Positions 8,556 through 17,263 are shown, counted from the first letter of the stretch. The stretch is 64,000 nucleotides of DNA from Limimaricola pyoseonensis (GCF_900102015.1 NZ_FNAT01000003.1:62001-126000); one strand, 5' to 3'. Translations and numbers: made by a program. The notes: generated by a model from the letters alone, not told the origin.

Positions 8556-9232
8556 AGCTCTCGGCCGAGATGAAGGCCTTCGCGGCGCGTCTGGGCCACG
8601 AGTTCTCGCGGCCCGACCTGCTGTCGCGCGCGGTGACGCATGGCTCGATCTCCGGGCCGATGCGCGACGACAACCAGCGGCTCGAGTTTCTGGGCGACCG
8701 GGTGCTGGGGCTGGTGATGGCCGAGGCGCTGCTCGAGGCCGACCGTGCCGCGACCGAAGGCCAGATCGCGCCGCGCTTCAACGCGCTGGTGCGCCGCGAG
8801 ACCTGCGCCGAGGTGGCGCGCGAGATCGAGATCGGCACCGTGCTGCGGCTGGGCCGCTCGGAGATGAAGTCGGGCGGTCGCCGCAAGGAGGCGCTCTTGG
8901 CCGACGCGATGGAGGCGGTGATCGCCGCGGTCTATCTCGACGCCGGCTTCGAGACGGCGCGCGCCGTGGTGCGCCGGCTCTGGGGCGACCGGGTGAAGCG
9001 GGTCGAGGTGGATGCCCGCGACCCCAAGACGGCGCTGCAGGAATGGGCGCAGGCGCGCGGCGAGCCGCCGCCCTCCTACGCCGAGACCGCGCGCGAAGGA
9101 CCGGACCACGCGCCGGTCTTCACGATCGAAGTGAAACTGGCCTCCGGGCCGGCCGAGAGCGCCACCGCCGGCTCCAAGCGGCAGGCGGAACAGGCGGCGG
9201 CGGCCGCGCTGCTGAAACGGGTGAGCGAATGA
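8552..9232 (+). CDS. rnc: Ribonuclease III
   Basis: 226 residues. Double-strand-specific endoribonuclease for rRNA and mRNA processing. The signature [20 protein letters not shown] (residues 41-60) carries the catalytic Glu and Asp; [16 protein letters not shown] near 117 carries the second acidic pair. A C-terminal dsRBD follows from about 155 ([13 protein letters not shown], then [15 protein letters not shown]). Start and stop are coupled to lepB and era by ATGA overlaps. Confidence 0.97.
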   Translation: MKLSAEMKAFAARLGHEFSRPDLLSRAVTHGSISGPMRDDNQRLEFLGDRVLGLVMAEALLEADRAATEGQIAPRFNALVRRETCAEVAREIEIGTVLRLGRSEMKSGGRRKEALLADAMEAVIAAVYLDAGFETARAVVRRLWGDRVKRVEVDARDPKTALQEWAQARGEPPPSYAETAREGPDHAPVFTIEVKLASGPAESATAGSKRQAEQAAAAALLKRVSE

Positions 9233-10188
9233 GCGATAACGACGACATCACACCGGCCGCCCCGATCGGCGGCCCCGAGGGCGAGACCCGCGCCGGCTAC
9301 GTGGCGCTGATCGGCGAGCCCAATGCCGGCAAGTCGACCCTGTTGAACCGCATGGTCGGGGCCAAGGTCTCGATCGTCACGCACAAGGTGCAGACCACCC
9401 GCGCCCGCATCCGCGGCGTCGCGATGGAGGAGCAGAGCCAGATCGTCTTCGTCGACACGCCGGGCCTGTTCCGCCCGCGCCGCCGGCTCGACCGCGCCAT
9501 GGTCGCCGCCGCCTGGAGCGGGGTGGCCGATGCCGACATGGTGGTGCTTCTGGTCGAGGCGCATCGCGGCATCACCGACGGCGTGCGCGCCATCCTCGAC
9601 GCGCTGCCCGAGCGGCTGGGCCGCAAGCCGGTGGCGCTCGCGATCAACAAGATCGACAAGGTGAAGTCCGAGCAGCTCCTGAAGCTGGCGCAGGACCTCA
9701 ACGACGCGCACCCCTTCGTGAAGACCTTCATGATCTCGGCCGAGCGCGGCCACGGCGCGGCCGATCTCAAGGAATGGCTCGGGCAGGAAATGCCCAAGGG
9801 CCCCTGGCTCTACCCCGAGGACCAGCTCGCCGACCTGCCGCTCCGGATGATCGCCGCCGAGATGACGCGCGAGAAGCTGACGCTGCGCCTGCATCAGGAG
9901 CTGCCCTACGAGCTCACCGTCGAGACCGAGAGCTGGCAGGAGCGCGAGGACGGCTCGGCCCGGGTCGACCAGATGATCTACGTCGCCCGCGAGGGCCACA
10001 AGGGCATCGTGCTGGGCCGCGGCGGCGAGACCATCAAGGCCGTCTCCAAGGCCGCGCGCGAGGAACTGACCGAGTTCCTGGGCCGCAAGGTGCATCTCTT
10101 CCTGCAGGTGAAGGTCCGCCCGAACTGGCTCGAGGAGAAGGAGCGCTATTCCGAGATGGGGCTCGACTACAAGGACGGGAATGGCTGA
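9229..10188 (+). CDS. era: GTPase Era
   Basis: 319 residues. Era is an essential GTPase that binds the 3' end of 16S rRNA in 30S assembly. G1 GEPNAGKST (29-37), G3 DTPGLF near 80 and G4 NKID near 141 are present, and the C-terminal KH domain contains [17 protein letters not shown] near 262-278. The ATG at 9229 lies in an ATGA overlap with rnc and matches the family length; a much longer open frame upstream is not coding. In relatives recO usually follows; here a DUF1491 gene does, overlapping by 8 bases. Confidence 0.97.
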   Translation: MSDNDDITPAAPIGGPEGETRAGYVALIGEPNAGKSTLLNRMVGAKVSIVTHKVQTTRARIRGVAMEEQSQIVFVDTPGLFRPRRRLDRAMVAAAWSGVADADMVVLLVEAHRGITDGVRAILDALPERLGRKPVALAINKIDKVKSEQLLKLAQDLNDAHPFVKTFMISAERGHGAADLKEWLGQEMPKGPWLYPEDQLADLPLRMIAAEMTREKLTLRLHQELPYELTVETESWQEREDGSARVDQMIYVAREGHKGIVLGRGGETIKAVSKAAREELTEFLGRKVHLFLQVKVRPNWLEEKERYSEMGLDYKDGNG

Positions 10189-10519
10189 GCCGCGGCTCGC
10201 CGCCGGCATCTGGGTCTCGGCCTATCTCGCCCGGCTGCGCCTGCACGACATCCCCGCCTTCGTCACCGCCCGGGGCGACGAGACGGCGGGCGCGGTGCTG
10301 GTCAAGTCGAACACGCTCGACGGTCAGGCGCGCTGCCACCAGCGCAGCCTCGACCTGATGAGCGGCGCGCGCACCTGGATCGTGCTGGCCGAGGGGGAAG
10401 AGCCCGAGGTCGACGCCGCGATCGACCGGCAAAAGCGCTTCGACCCCGATCTCTGGGTGATCGAGGTCGAGGACCGGCAAGGCCGGACCCTGCTCGACCA
10501 GCCGGGGCTCGCGGACTGA
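10181..10519 (+). CDS. DUF1491 family protein
   Basis: 112 residues beginning [20 protein letters not shown] and containing SLDLMSGARTWIV and RQKRFDPDLWVIEVEDRQGR, the conserved DUF1491 blocks. The family is small, cytosolic, restricted mainly to alphaproteobacteria and of unknown function. It overlaps the end of era by 8 bases and is the last gene of the lepB operon. The 26-bp tandem repeat begins 16 bases after its stop. Confidence 0.85.
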   Translation: MAEPRLAAGIWVSAYLARLRLHDIPAFVTARGDETAGAVLVKSNTLDGQARCHQRSLDLMSGARTWIVLAEGEEPEVDAAIDRQKRFDPDLWVIEVEDRQGRTLLDQPGLAD

Positions 10520-10535
10520 ACCGGCGCGGGGCCGC

Positions 10536-10690
10536 CGGGCCGCGCGCCGGCGCAGGACGCTCGGGCCAAACGCCGGCGTAAGACGTTCAGGCCGAACGCC
10601 AGCGTAAATCCTTCAGGCCGAACGCCAGCGCAAATCCTTCAGGCCGAACGCCAGCGCAAATCCTTCAGGCCGAACGCCAGCGTTCGAGGA
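10536..10690. repeat. 26-bp tandem repeat overlapping 3' end of OCD-like gene
   Basis: Six units start at 10536, 10562, 10588, 10614, 10640 and 10666, exactly 26 bp apart. The core is CAGGCCGAACGCCAGCG plus a variable CAAATCCTT-like spacer. The three rightmost copies are almost identical and the two leftmost are diverged, consistent with an ageing array. The right end lies inside the minus-strand gene at 10665-11573: each unit encodes, on the minus strand, a variant of its last codons and TGA stop. Because 26 is not a multiple of three, each successive copy is in another frame. Confidence 0.9.
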
Positions 10691-11573
10691 TGTGCCGCGC
10701 CACCATCAGGTCGAGATGCGCGCCGCCGCCGTTCTTGAACAGCGTGATCTCGTCCTCGCCGCCCCGCGCGAAGCGGTCCTGGTCGGTGTACTCCGCCACC
10801 ACGTCCTCGCGGCGGATCGCGCCACTCTCCAGCGGGATCTTCAGTTCGCCGATATGGTCGAAGGTGGTCGCCTTCGAATCCACGAAGACCCGCGCCCGCT
10901 GCAGCGCCCGGTCGTCGGCCTCGCGCATCTCGGGCGTGAAGGCGCCGATCAGGTCGAGATGCTGACCGGGCCTCAGCCAGTCGCCGCGGATCACCGGCTG
11001 CTTGGCCATGGTCGCGCAGGTGACGATGTCGGCCCGGCCGACCGCCTGCTCGAGATCCTCGGCGATCTCGATGTCCGGGTGGCGCTCCTTCAGCCGCTCC
11101 GCCCCCTCGCGCGAGCGGTTCCAGACGGTGAAGCGCGCCTCCGGAAAGGCCGCGCCATAGGCCTCGCGCAGCGAGGCCGCGACGTTGCCCGCGCCGACGA
11201 TCAGGATCTCGCGGCTGTCGGGGCGCGCGAGCCTGCGCGCCGCCAGCAGGCTGTCGCCCGCGGTCTTCCACTTGGTCACCAGCGCGAAGTCGACCACCGC
11301 CTCGAGCGTGCCGTCCACGTCAGACAGGAGGGTCACCGCGCCATTGACGCTCGGTTTGCCGGCCTGCTTGTTGCCCGGAAAGATCGCCGCGACCTTCACC
11401 GCGATGCCCAGCCCGTCGATCCAGGCCGAGCGGTTCAGAAGCGTGTCGTCGCCGCGGTAGAGAAAGCTGTCGTTGACCTGCGCCGGCGGCAGGCGGTGGC
11501 CCTCCCAGATCGCGTCGCTGAGCGCGATCCAGTCGAGTTTTTCCTCGGCCTCGAAGGGGACGATCTCGGTCAT
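10665..11573 (-). CDS. Ornithine cyclodeaminase/mu-crystallin family dehydrogenase
   Basis: 302 residues. A Rossmann motif IVGAGNVAASLREAYGAAFP near 143, the NAD-site blocks WNRSREGAERL and ADIVTCATMAKQPVI, and the substrate-side AVKVAAIFPGN near 60 place it in the OCD/mu-crystallin family, which includes NAD(P)-dependent imine reductases and amino-acid dehydrogenases as well as true cyclodeaminases. The substrate cannot be inferred. The ATG overlaps the HAD gene stop (ATGA). Its last residues, ERWRSA and stop, lie in the 26-bp tandem repeat, so the C-terminus may have been altered by repeat expansion. Confidence 0.85.
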   Translation of the reverse strand: MTEIVPFEAEEKLDWIALSDAIWEGHRLPPAQVNDSFLYRGDDTLLNRSAWIDGLGIAVKVAAIFPGNKQAGKPSVNGAVTLLSDVDGTLEAVVDFALVTKWKTAGDSLLAARRLARPDSREILIVGAGNVAASLREAYGAAFPEARFTVWNRSREGAERLKERHPDIEIAEDLEQAVGRADIVTCATMAKQPVIRGDWLRPGQHLDLIGAFTPEMREADDRALQRARVFVDSKATTFDHIGELKIPLESGAIRREDVVAEYTDQDRFARGGEDEITLFKNGGGAHLDLMVARHILERWRSA

Positions 11574-12193
11574 GCGGCCTCCTGCTCGGTCAGAAGCCCC
11601 TCGGAGACCAGCCTCTCGGCCAGGCCATCGGGGCCGGTGAAGTGATGGGTGCGCCAGCCGCGCGCGGCGGCGGCTGCGACGTTCTCGGCCCGGTCGTCCG
11701 CGAACAGGAGCCGCCCCGGCGCGACGCCGGTGCCCTGCTCCAGCGCGGCGTAGATCTCGGGCTCGGGCTTCGCCATCCGCAGCCGGCCCGAGACGAAGCT
11801 CGCGTCGAACTCGGTCAGGAACGGGTAATGCTCGCCCGCCAGCGCGAAGGTGTCGGCGCCGAAATTGGTCAGCGCGAAGACCGGCACCTCGGCCCGGCGC
11901 AGCGCCCGCAAGAGCCGCACCGAGCGCGGGATCGCCGGGCTCGCCATCTCGATCCAGCGGTCGTGCCAGATCGCGATCTCGTCGGCCCAGTCGGGCTCGG
12001 CCCGCGCCAGATGCGCCACCGCCTCGCCCAGCGCCTCGCCCAGATCGACCCGGGCGTTCATGCCGTGCAGGTCGACCGCGTCGAACAGCGCCGCGCGGCG
12101 CGCAGGCCCGATCAGCCGGTCGTAGACCCGCTCGGGGTTCCACTCGATCAGCACGTTGCCGATGTCGAACACCACCGCCGCGATGCTGCTCAT
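11570..12193 (-). CDS. HAD-family hydrolase (YihX-like phosphatase)
   Basis: 207 residues. [21 protein letters not shown] (motif I, near residue 7; nucleophile Asp, and IGN in place of the more common second Asp, as in the YihX group), [10 protein letters not shown] (motif II), MAKPEPEIY (motif III Lys) and [14 protein letters not shown] (motif IV) are all present. It is probably a sugar-phosphate phosphatase; the exact substrate is unknown. It is the fourth gene of the operon from 14167 to 10665 and has 4-base overlaps at both ends. Confidence 0.87.
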   Translation of the reverse strand: MSSIAAVVFDIGNVLIEWNPERVYDRLIGPARRAALFDAVDLHGMNARVDLGEALGEAVAHLARAEPDWADEIAIWHDRWIEMASPAIPRSVRLLRALRRAEVPVFALTNFGADTFALAGEHYPFLTEFDASFVSGRLRMAKPEPEIYAALEQGTGVAPGRLLFADDRAENVAAAAARGWRTHHFTGPDGLAERLVSEGLLTEQEAA

Positions 12194-12639
12194 GCCGCCC
12201 CCTTCGCCTTGCGTACCAGCCGCTCCAGCGCGTCGAGAAAGCGCGAGCGGTCGGCCTTCGAAAACGCGCGGCCGCCGCCCTGCCGGAACGGGTCGGCGGC
12301 GCGCAGGTCGGCCATCAGGTCGCGCACCGCCAGCGCCTGGCCCACATTGCGCGCATCCAGCGTCTCGCCATTGGGCTTGATCACCAGCGCGCCGCCCTCG
12401 ACGCAGCGCGCCGCGAGCGGGATGTCGCCCGTCACCACCACGTCGCCGGGGCCGGCCCGCTCGGCGATCCACATGTCGGCCACGTCCGGCCCCTCGGGCA
12501 CGATCACCGTGTCGACCAGAGGGTTCTGCGACGGGCGCAGCCCGCCATTCGAGACGAAGGCCACGCGCAGCCCGTGGCGGGTGCCGACCCGCTCGGCCTC
12601 GGCCTTCACCGGGCAGGCATCGGCGTCGACATAGATCAC
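12190..12639 (-). CDS. UPF0178 / DUF188 (YaiI/YqxD) family protein
   Basis: 149 residues from a GTG start that overlaps the fghA stop (GTGA). [17 protein letters not shown] at the N-terminus, [23 protein letters not shown] in the middle and [21 protein letters not shown] at the end are the UPF0178 signature. The family is related to PIN-like folds and is of unknown function; the conserved DADACP suggests a metal site. Confidence 0.88.
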   Translation of the reverse strand: MIYVDADACPVKAEAERVGTRHGLRVAFVSNGGLRPSQNPLVDTVIVPEGPDVADMWIAERAGPGDVVVTGDIPLAARCVEGGALVIKPNGETLDARNVGQALAVRDLMADLRAADPFRQGGGRAFSKADRSRFLDALERLVRKAKGAA

Positions 12640-13466
12640 GACCAGAGCGCGTTCGCGTGGAAGTCCACGTGATCCTCGATGAAGGACGACACGAAGAAGT
12701 AGCTGTGGTCGTAGCCCCGCTGCAGCCTGAGCGTGCCGGGCTGGCGCCGCTCGGCCATGGCGCGGGCGAAGGCTTCCGTCCCGAGCTTGTCGCCGAACTG
12801 GTCGGCGGTGCCGGTGTCGATCAGCAGCGGGCCGTCGAAGCCGGTCTTGGTCATCAGCAGCGTCGCGTCGTGCCGCGCCCAGGCGGCCTCGTCCGCGCCC
12901 AGATAGGCCGTGAACTGCTTGCGGCCCCACTCGCTCTGCGTCGGGTGGCAGATCGGCGCGAAGGCCGAGACCGAGCGGAACCGCCCCGGCAGCCGCATCG
13001 CCATGGTGAGCGCGCCATGCCCGCCCATCGAGTGCCCGGTGATCGACTGCCGCCCCTCGTCGATGGCGAACTGCCCCTCGAGCAGGCTCGGCAGCTCCTC
13101 GGCGACGTAGTCCCACATCCGGTAATGCGCGGCCCACGGCTCCTCGGTGGCGTTGAGGTAGAACCCCGCGCCCTGCCCCATGTCGAAGGCGTCGTCATCG
13201 GCCACGCCCGCCCCGCGCGGCGAGGTGTCGGGAAAGACCAGCGCGATCCCCTGCTCGGCCGCCCAGCGCTGCGCGCCGGCCTTGGTCATCGCGTTCTCAT
13301 GCGTGCAGGTCAGCCCCGACAGGAACCACAGCACCGGCACCGGCCCCTCCTGCGCCTCCTCGGGCAGGTAGAGCCCGAAGGTCATCTCGGTGCCGGTCGC
13401 CTCGCTCATGTGCGAGTAGACCCCTTGGACGCCGCCGAAACAGGTGTTCTCGCTGATCGTCTTCAT
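12636..13466 (-). CDS. fghA: S-formylglutathione hydrolase
   Basis: 276 residues of an esterase-D type alpha/beta hydrolase. [15 protein letters not shown] near 48-62 (oxyanion region), [10 protein letters not shown] with nucleophile S146, an Asp near 220 and [13 protein letters not shown] with the catalytic His identify it. It hydrolyses S-formylglutathione to formate and glutathione, the second step of glutathione-dependent formaldehyde oxidation. The first-step enzyme, adhC, is about 4 kb away at 17298-18428 on the same strand. It is coupled by 4-base overlaps to the nitroreductase upstream and DUF188 downstream. Confidence 0.95.
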   Translation of the reverse strand: MKTISENTCFGGVQGVYSHMSEATGTEMTFGLYLPEEAQEGPVPVLWFLSGLTCTHENAMTKAGAQRWAAEQGIALVFPDTSPRGAGVADDDAFDMGQGAGFYLNATEEPWAAHYRMWDYVAEELPSLLEGQFAIDEGRQSITGHSMGGHGALTMAMRLPGRFRSVSAFAPICHPTQSEWGRKQFTAYLGADEAAWARHDATLLMTKTGFDGPLLIDTGTADQFGDKLGTEAFARAMAERRQPGTLRLQRGYDHSYFFVSSFIEDHVDFHANALWS

Positions 13467-14167
13467 GCGTTCTCCGTTCCCGCCCCGATCACGGTCATGA
13501 TCTCGTCGAGCGGCTTCTTCATCTTGGCCACCGCCGGGACGGTAGCGCTCTCGGCCGGGTGGCCCACCGCGAGGATCATCACCGGCTTCTCGGCCTCGGG
13601 CCGGCCGCAGAGCCCGGTCAGGAACTTCATCGGGTTGGGGGTGTGGGTCAGCACCGACAGCCCCGACAAATGCAGCGCGCCGATCAGGAAGCCGGTGGCG
13701 AGACCGACGCTCTCGGGGACGTAGTAGTGCTTGACCTTCTCGCCGTCGCGCTCGCCCCAGCGCTGGGCGAAGACCACGATCAGCCAGGGCGCGATGTCGA
13801 GATGCGGCTTCGAGGCACCCGTGCCGATGGGCTCGAGCGCGGCGATCCACTCGTCGGGCGCGCCGCCGCCGTAAAACTTCTCCTCCTCCTCGGCGGCGGC
13901 GGCGCGGATCTTCGCCTTCATCGCCGGGTCCGAGATCGCCACGAAGTGCCAGGGCTGCTGGTTGGCGCCAGAGGGCGCGCGCCCGGCGGTGGCGATCGCG
14001 GTCTCGATCACCTCGCGCGGCACGGGGCGGTCGGAAAAGTCGCGCACGCTGTGGCGCGTCGCCATCGCCGCGAAATGGTCCCGCGCGGCGGCCACCATCT
14101 CGTCGTCGCTCATCTCGCGCCGGTCGGGCAGCGGCAGCGGCCTGTAGCTGATCTCCATCGCGGTCAT
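13463..14167 (-). CDS. Nitroreductase-family flavoprotein
   Basis: 234 residues. TRHSVRDFSDRPVPREVIETAI near 37-58 and RAPSGANQQPWHFVAI near 64-79 are the FMN-binding signatures of the NfsB/BluB-like superfamily; GALHLSGLSVLTHTPNP and ILAVGHPA follow. It likely reduces a nitro- or quinone-type compound or has a dehydrogenase role, using FMN. The ATG at 14167 is preceded by GGGAGGG at close spacing and is preferred over an internal Met three codons on. First gene of a five-gene operon with fghA. Confidence 0.87.
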   Translation of the reverse strand: MTAMEISYRPLPLPDRREMSDDEMVAAARDHFAAMATRHSVRDFSDRPVPREVIETAIATAGRAPSGANQQPWHFVAISDPAMKAKIRAAAAEEEEKFYGGGAPDEWIAALEPIGTGASKPHLDIAPWLIVVFAQRWGERDGEKVKHYYVPESVGLATGFLIGALHLSGLSVLTHTPNPMKFLTGLCGRPEAEKPVMILAVGHPAESATVPAVAKMKKPLDEIMTVIGAGTENA

Positions 14168-14256
14168 CGGTCCCTCCCCCTCTTGCCGGGCACTCTCGCC
14201 AATGGCGCGGACGGGCGCAAGGCGAAGCGCGGCGCGAACCCCGGGGCGGCGGGCCA

Positions 14257-14280
14257 TGCGTATTTGCGGAGTGAAGTGAA
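14257..14280 (+). repeat. Half-copy of dispersed GTATTT...GAG..AAGT element
   Basis: GCGTATTTGCGGAGTGAAGT in the 115-bp gap between the nitroreductase and mbfA matches one arm of the palindromic elements at 50316-50545. It appears as a solo arm here. Confidence 0.6.
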
Positions 14281-14282
14281 CC

Positions 14283-15260
14283 CTAGCCGCCGCCGATCAG
14301 CACTCCCGCGGCGAAGACCAGCGCGCCGCCCAGCACCACCTGGAAGGCGGCGCGGAAGAACGGCGTGTCCATGTAGCGGCTCTGGATCCAGGCAATCGCC
14401 CAGAGCTCGATGAAGACGATCACGATGGCGGTGATCGTCGCGGTCCAGAAATGCGGGATCAGGTAGGGCAGCGCGTGGCCCAGACCGCCGATGGTGGTCA
14501 TGATGCCGGTGGCGAAGCCGCGCTTGATCGGCGAGCCGCGCCCCGAGAGCTGGCCGTCGTCGGACACCGCCTCGGTGAAGCCCATCGAGATGCCGGCGCC
14601 GACGCTCGCGGCGAGGCCGACGAGGAAGGTGGTGTGCGTGTCCTGCGTGGCGAAGGCGGTGGCGAAGATCGGCGCCAGCGTCGAGACCGAGCCGTCCATC
14701 AGCCCGGCGAGCCCCGGCTGCACGTAGGTCAGCACGAACTGCCGCCGCGCCGCGTGGTCCTCGTCGGCGCGCGCGCCGTCGGTCAGGTGCTCCTCCTCCA
14801 GCGCCTGCGCCGTGTCCTGGTGGCCGGCCTCGGCGGCGGCGAGATCGCCCAGCAGCCGCCGCGTCGCCGCGTCGCCGGCGCGGGCGGCGGCGCGGGCGTA
14901 GAAGGCTCCGGCCTCGCGCTCCATCTCGGCCGCCTGCGCGCGGATCGTGTCGAGGCTCAGATTCTCGACCAGCCAGACCGGGCGGCGGGCGTGGAAGCCC
15001 GCGACATGCTCGCGCCGCAGAAGCGGGATCACCTCGCCGAAGCGCGACCGGTGCAGGTCGATCAGCTGCCGGCGATGCCCGTCCTCCTCGGCAGCCATGC
15101 CGTCGAACACCGCCGCCGAGGCCGGGTAGCCCGCGCGCAGCCGCTCGGCATAGAGCCGGTAGATCCGCGCGTCGTCTTCCTCCGAGGAAATCGCGAGCGC
15201 CAGGACCTCCTGTTCCGACAGATCGTTGAACCGGCGACGGGACGAGAAACCGGGGATCAT
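14283..15260 (-). CDS. mbfA: Membrane-bound ferritin MbfA (rubrerythrin-VIT1 fusion)
   Basis: 325 residues. An N-terminal ferritin-like domain (about 15-165) has EEDDARIYRLYAERL, MAAEEDGHRRQLIDLH, EREAGAFYARAAARA and AAAEAGHQDTA, supplying the E-x6-Y and E-x2-H di-iron ligands. A C-terminal VIT1/CCC1-type transporter domain follows, with LAGLMDGSVSTLAPIFATAFATQ and several membrane segments to the end. MbfA exports iron from the cytosol and protects against peroxide in other alphaproteobacteria. An Irr-box-like palindrome lies 15 bp upstream of the start. Confidence 0.93.
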   Translation of the reverse strand: MIPGFSSRRRFNDLSEQEVLALAISSEEDDARIYRLYAERLRAGYPASAAVFDGMAAEEDGHRRQLIDLHRSRFGEVIPLLRREHVAGFHARRPVWLVENLSLDTIRAQAAEMEREAGAFYARAAARAGDAATRRLLGDLAAAEAGHQDTAQALEEEHLTDGARADEDHAARRQFVLTYVQPGLAGLMDGSVSTLAPIFATAFATQDTHTTFLVGLAASVGAGISMGFTEAVSDDGQLSGRGSPIKRGFATGIMTTIGGLGHALPYLIPHFWTATITAIVIVFIELWAIAWIQSRYMDTPFFRAAFQVVLGGALVFAAGVLIGGG

Positions 15261-15274
15261 GGCAACTCCAGCAC

Positions 15275-15291
15275 TTTAGAATGATTCCAAA
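15275..15291. promoter_or_regulatory. Irr box (ICE-like) operator of mbfA
   Basis: TTTAGAA-TGA-TTCCAAA is a 7-3-7 inverted repeat with one mismatch and matches the TTTAGAA-N3-TTCTAAA type of site recognised by the iron-response regulator Irr in alphaproteobacteria. It lies in the mbfA/TetR divergent promoter region, where mbfA orthologs are known Irr targets. Confidence 0.75.
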
Positions 15292-15378
15292 CTACCAGAG
15301 CGCACCGTCGTGACAAGCCCCATTGCTGGCGGAGCGCGCGGCACCGCGCTAGACTTGTCCGCGCAACCGGGAGAGGCG

Positions 15379-15996
15379 ATGACCGCGCAACCGCAAGAGA
15401 TCCGCAAGGGTCGCAAATACGATCAGGTGCTGGCCGGCGCCCGAGAGGTGTTCATGGGCGAAGGCTTCGAAGGCGCGAGCGTCGACGACATCGCCCGTGC
15501 CGCCGGGGTCTCGAAGGCCACGCTCTACAGCTACTTCCCCGACAAGCGGCTGCTGTTCCTCGAGGTCGCGCGCACCGAATGCTCGGAGCGCGCCACCAAC
15601 GCCATGGCCAAGATCGACACCTCGCGCCCGGTGGCCGAGGTGCTCACCGACGCGGCCGAGCGCATGGTCGCCTTCTACACCTCGGAGTTCGGCCTGCGGA
15701 TGTTCCGCGTCTTCGTGGCCGAGAGCGCGCGCTTTCCCGACATCGGCCGCGCCTTCCACCGCTCGGGTCCCGAGATGGCGCGCGGCCACATGGTGGGCTA
15801 CCTCGAGGAGGCCGCCGCCCGCGGCGAGGTCGAGATCGAGGATTTCGCGCTTGCCGCCGACCAGTTCCACGAGCTGTGCCGCGCCGACCTGTTCTACCGC
15901 GCGATCTTCAACGTCACGCAGGACTTCACGCCCGAGGAATGCCAGCGCGTCACCCGCGGCGCGGTCGAGACCTTCCTCGCGCGTTACGGCGCCTGA
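15379..15996 (+). CDS. TetR/AcrR family transcriptional regulator
   Basis: 205 residues. The N-terminal helix-turn-helix (about 15-60) reads GAREVFMGEGFEGASVDDIA then RAAGVSKATLYSYFPDKRLL, typical of TetR, followed by a helical ligand-binding domain of the TetR_C AefR-like type (MFRVFVAESARFPDIGRAFH). The ATG at 15379, preceded by GGGAGAGG, was preferred to an upstream ATG at 15310 that would add a non-conserved 23-residue extension. It is divergent from mbfA and ends exactly against the stop of the convergent NYN-LOTUS gene, so its target is not obvious. Confidence 0.9.
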   Translation: MTAQPQEIRKGRKYDQVLAGAREVFMGEGFEGASVDDIARAAGVSKATLYSYFPDKRLLFLEVARTECSERATNAMAKIDTSRPVAEVLTDAAERMVAFYTSEFGLRMFRVFVAESARFPDIGRAFHRSGPEMARGHMVGYLEEAAARGEVEIEDFALAADQFHELCRADLFYRAIFNVTQDFTPEECQRVTRGAVETFLARYGA

Positions 15997-16725
15997 TCAG
16001 TCCTTGCGCCGGACCTGCAGCTGGTTGCCGACCCGGCGGGTCTCGAAGCGCTTCAGGTCCAGCACCAGGTCCGACAGCTTGCGCTTGCCGTAGCTGCGCA
16101 CGTCGAAATCCGGGTTGTCGGCGGTGATGTACTGGCCGATCGGCCCGAGCGGGTACCACTCGTCGTCGTCCTGCTCGATCTTGTCCATCGCCCGCAGGAT
16201 CAGCGGCACCGCCTCCAGAGGCGGCTTCTTGCCCGAGGGGGCGGGCGTCTCGCCGGCGGGCTCGCCGGTCTTCTGCGGCGCCGGCTCGTCGACCAGGTTC
16301 TCGATCAGCACGAAGCGGTTGCAGACCTTGCGCAGGCTCTCCGGCGCCTTGGCCTCGCCGATGCCGATCACGTCGAGCCCCTGCTCGCGGATGCGGTTGG
16401 CGAGCGCCGTGAAGTCGCTGTCGGACGAGACCAGCACGAAACCGTCGAAGCGGCCCGTGTGCAGGATGTCCATCGCGTCGATCACCAGCCCGATGTCGGA
16501 GGCGTTCTTGCCCTTGGTGTTGGCGGTCTCCTGATGCGCGACGAGGCCCAGCGCGCGCACGTTCTCGGCCCAGCCGCGCAGCCGCTCGGCCGACCAGTCG
16601 CCATAGACCCGGCGCAGCGCCGGCTCGCCGAAGGAGGTGATCTCCTTGAGGATCGGCTTGGCGAAGCGCGCCGGGATGTTGTCGGCGTCGATCAGCACGG
16701 CGTAGAGCGGGCGGGTCTCGGGCAT
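15997..16725 (-). CDS. NYN domain protein with C-terminal OST-HTH/LOTUS domain
   Basis: 242 residues. The NYN nuclease-like domain (about 8-145) carries AVLIDADNIPARFAKPILKE, KNASDIGLVIDAMDILH and GFVLVSSDSDFTALA, with the conserved aspartates. A Pro-rich linker precedes a LOTUS-type winged helix (about 170-240) with DEWYPLGPIGQYI and KRKLSDLVLDLKRFETRR. This architecture is found in putative RNases of the MARF1/limkain-like class; LOTUS domains bind structured RNA. The role in bacteria is unknown. Its stop codon abuts that of the TetR gene with no gap. Confidence 0.88.
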   Translation of the reverse strand: MPETRPLYAVLIDADNIPARFAKPILKEITSFGEPALRRVYGDWSAERLRGWAENVRALGLVAHQETANTKGKNASDIGLVIDAMDILHTGRFDGFVLVSSDSDFTALANRIREQGLDVIGIGEAKAPESLRKVCNRFVLIENLVDEPAPQKTGEPAGETPAPSGKKPPLEAVPLILRAMDKIEQDDDEWYPLGPIGQYITADNPDFDVRSYGKRKLSDLVLDLKRFETRRVGNQLQVRRKD

Positions 16726-16897
16726 CGCGGGCCTCCATCAATGGTTGCCTTCGGCCATCGCCCCCCTGACGCCGCGCGTCAAGCCGAAGCCATGCGCCGC
16801 ACCGGAACGAATGGTGAACTTTTCGTTTGCGGGACTCAGGTGGCCGGGCGTAGGCTTGCCGCGCGGTCCCGGCGGACCGGCAAGGAGGAACGGACCC

Positions 16898-17254
16898 ATG
16901 AGCTTCATCGACGGATTCGTCGTCGCGGTGCCGAACGCCCGCAAGGACGACTACATCGCGCTGTCGCGCGACTGCTGGCCCCTGTTCAAGGAATACGGCG
17001 CGGTCTCGATGCGCGAATGCTGGGGCGTCGACGTGCCCGACGGCGAGGTCACCTCGTTTCCGATGGCGGTGAAGAAGACGCCCGAGGAAACGGTGGTGTT
17101 CTCGTGGATCGAATGGCCCGACCGCGCGGCGCGCGACGCCTGCATGGCCAACATGGAGAGCGATCCGCGCTGGGAGGTCTTCGCCCCCGACAAGGTGCCC
17201 TTCGACGGCAAGCGGATGATCTTCGGCGGCTTCGAGACCGTGGTCGAGGCCTGA
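16898..17254 (+). CDS. DUF1428 family protein
   Basis: 118 residues starting MSFIDGFVVAVPNARKDDYI, with ECWGVDVPDGEVTSFPMAVK and KRMIFGGFETVVEA, an almost textbook DUF1428 (ferredoxin-like alpha/beta barrel) sequence. The function of the family is unknown. The ATG has AAGGAGG upstream. A GGAAC-N15-CGTT sequence (16804-16827) precedes it, one base too tight for a consensus EcfG promoter. Confidence 0.9.
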   Translation: MSFIDGFVVAVPNARKDDYIALSRDCWPLFKEYGAVSMRECWGVDVPDGEVTSFPMAVKKTPEETVVFSWIEWPDRAARDACMANMESDPRWEVFAPDKVPFDGKRMIFGGFETVVEA

Positions 17255-17263
17255 GAGACGCGC

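Noticed and set aside
10536-10690. CRISPR array
   Set aside because: Units are head-to-tail at 26-bp spacing with no unique spacers of CRISPR size and no cas genes nearby; it is a simple tandem repeat.
16804-16827. EcfG promoter of the DUF1428 gene
   Set aside because: GGAAC and CGTT are both present but 15 bases apart, outside the 16-17 spacing; kept only as a remark.
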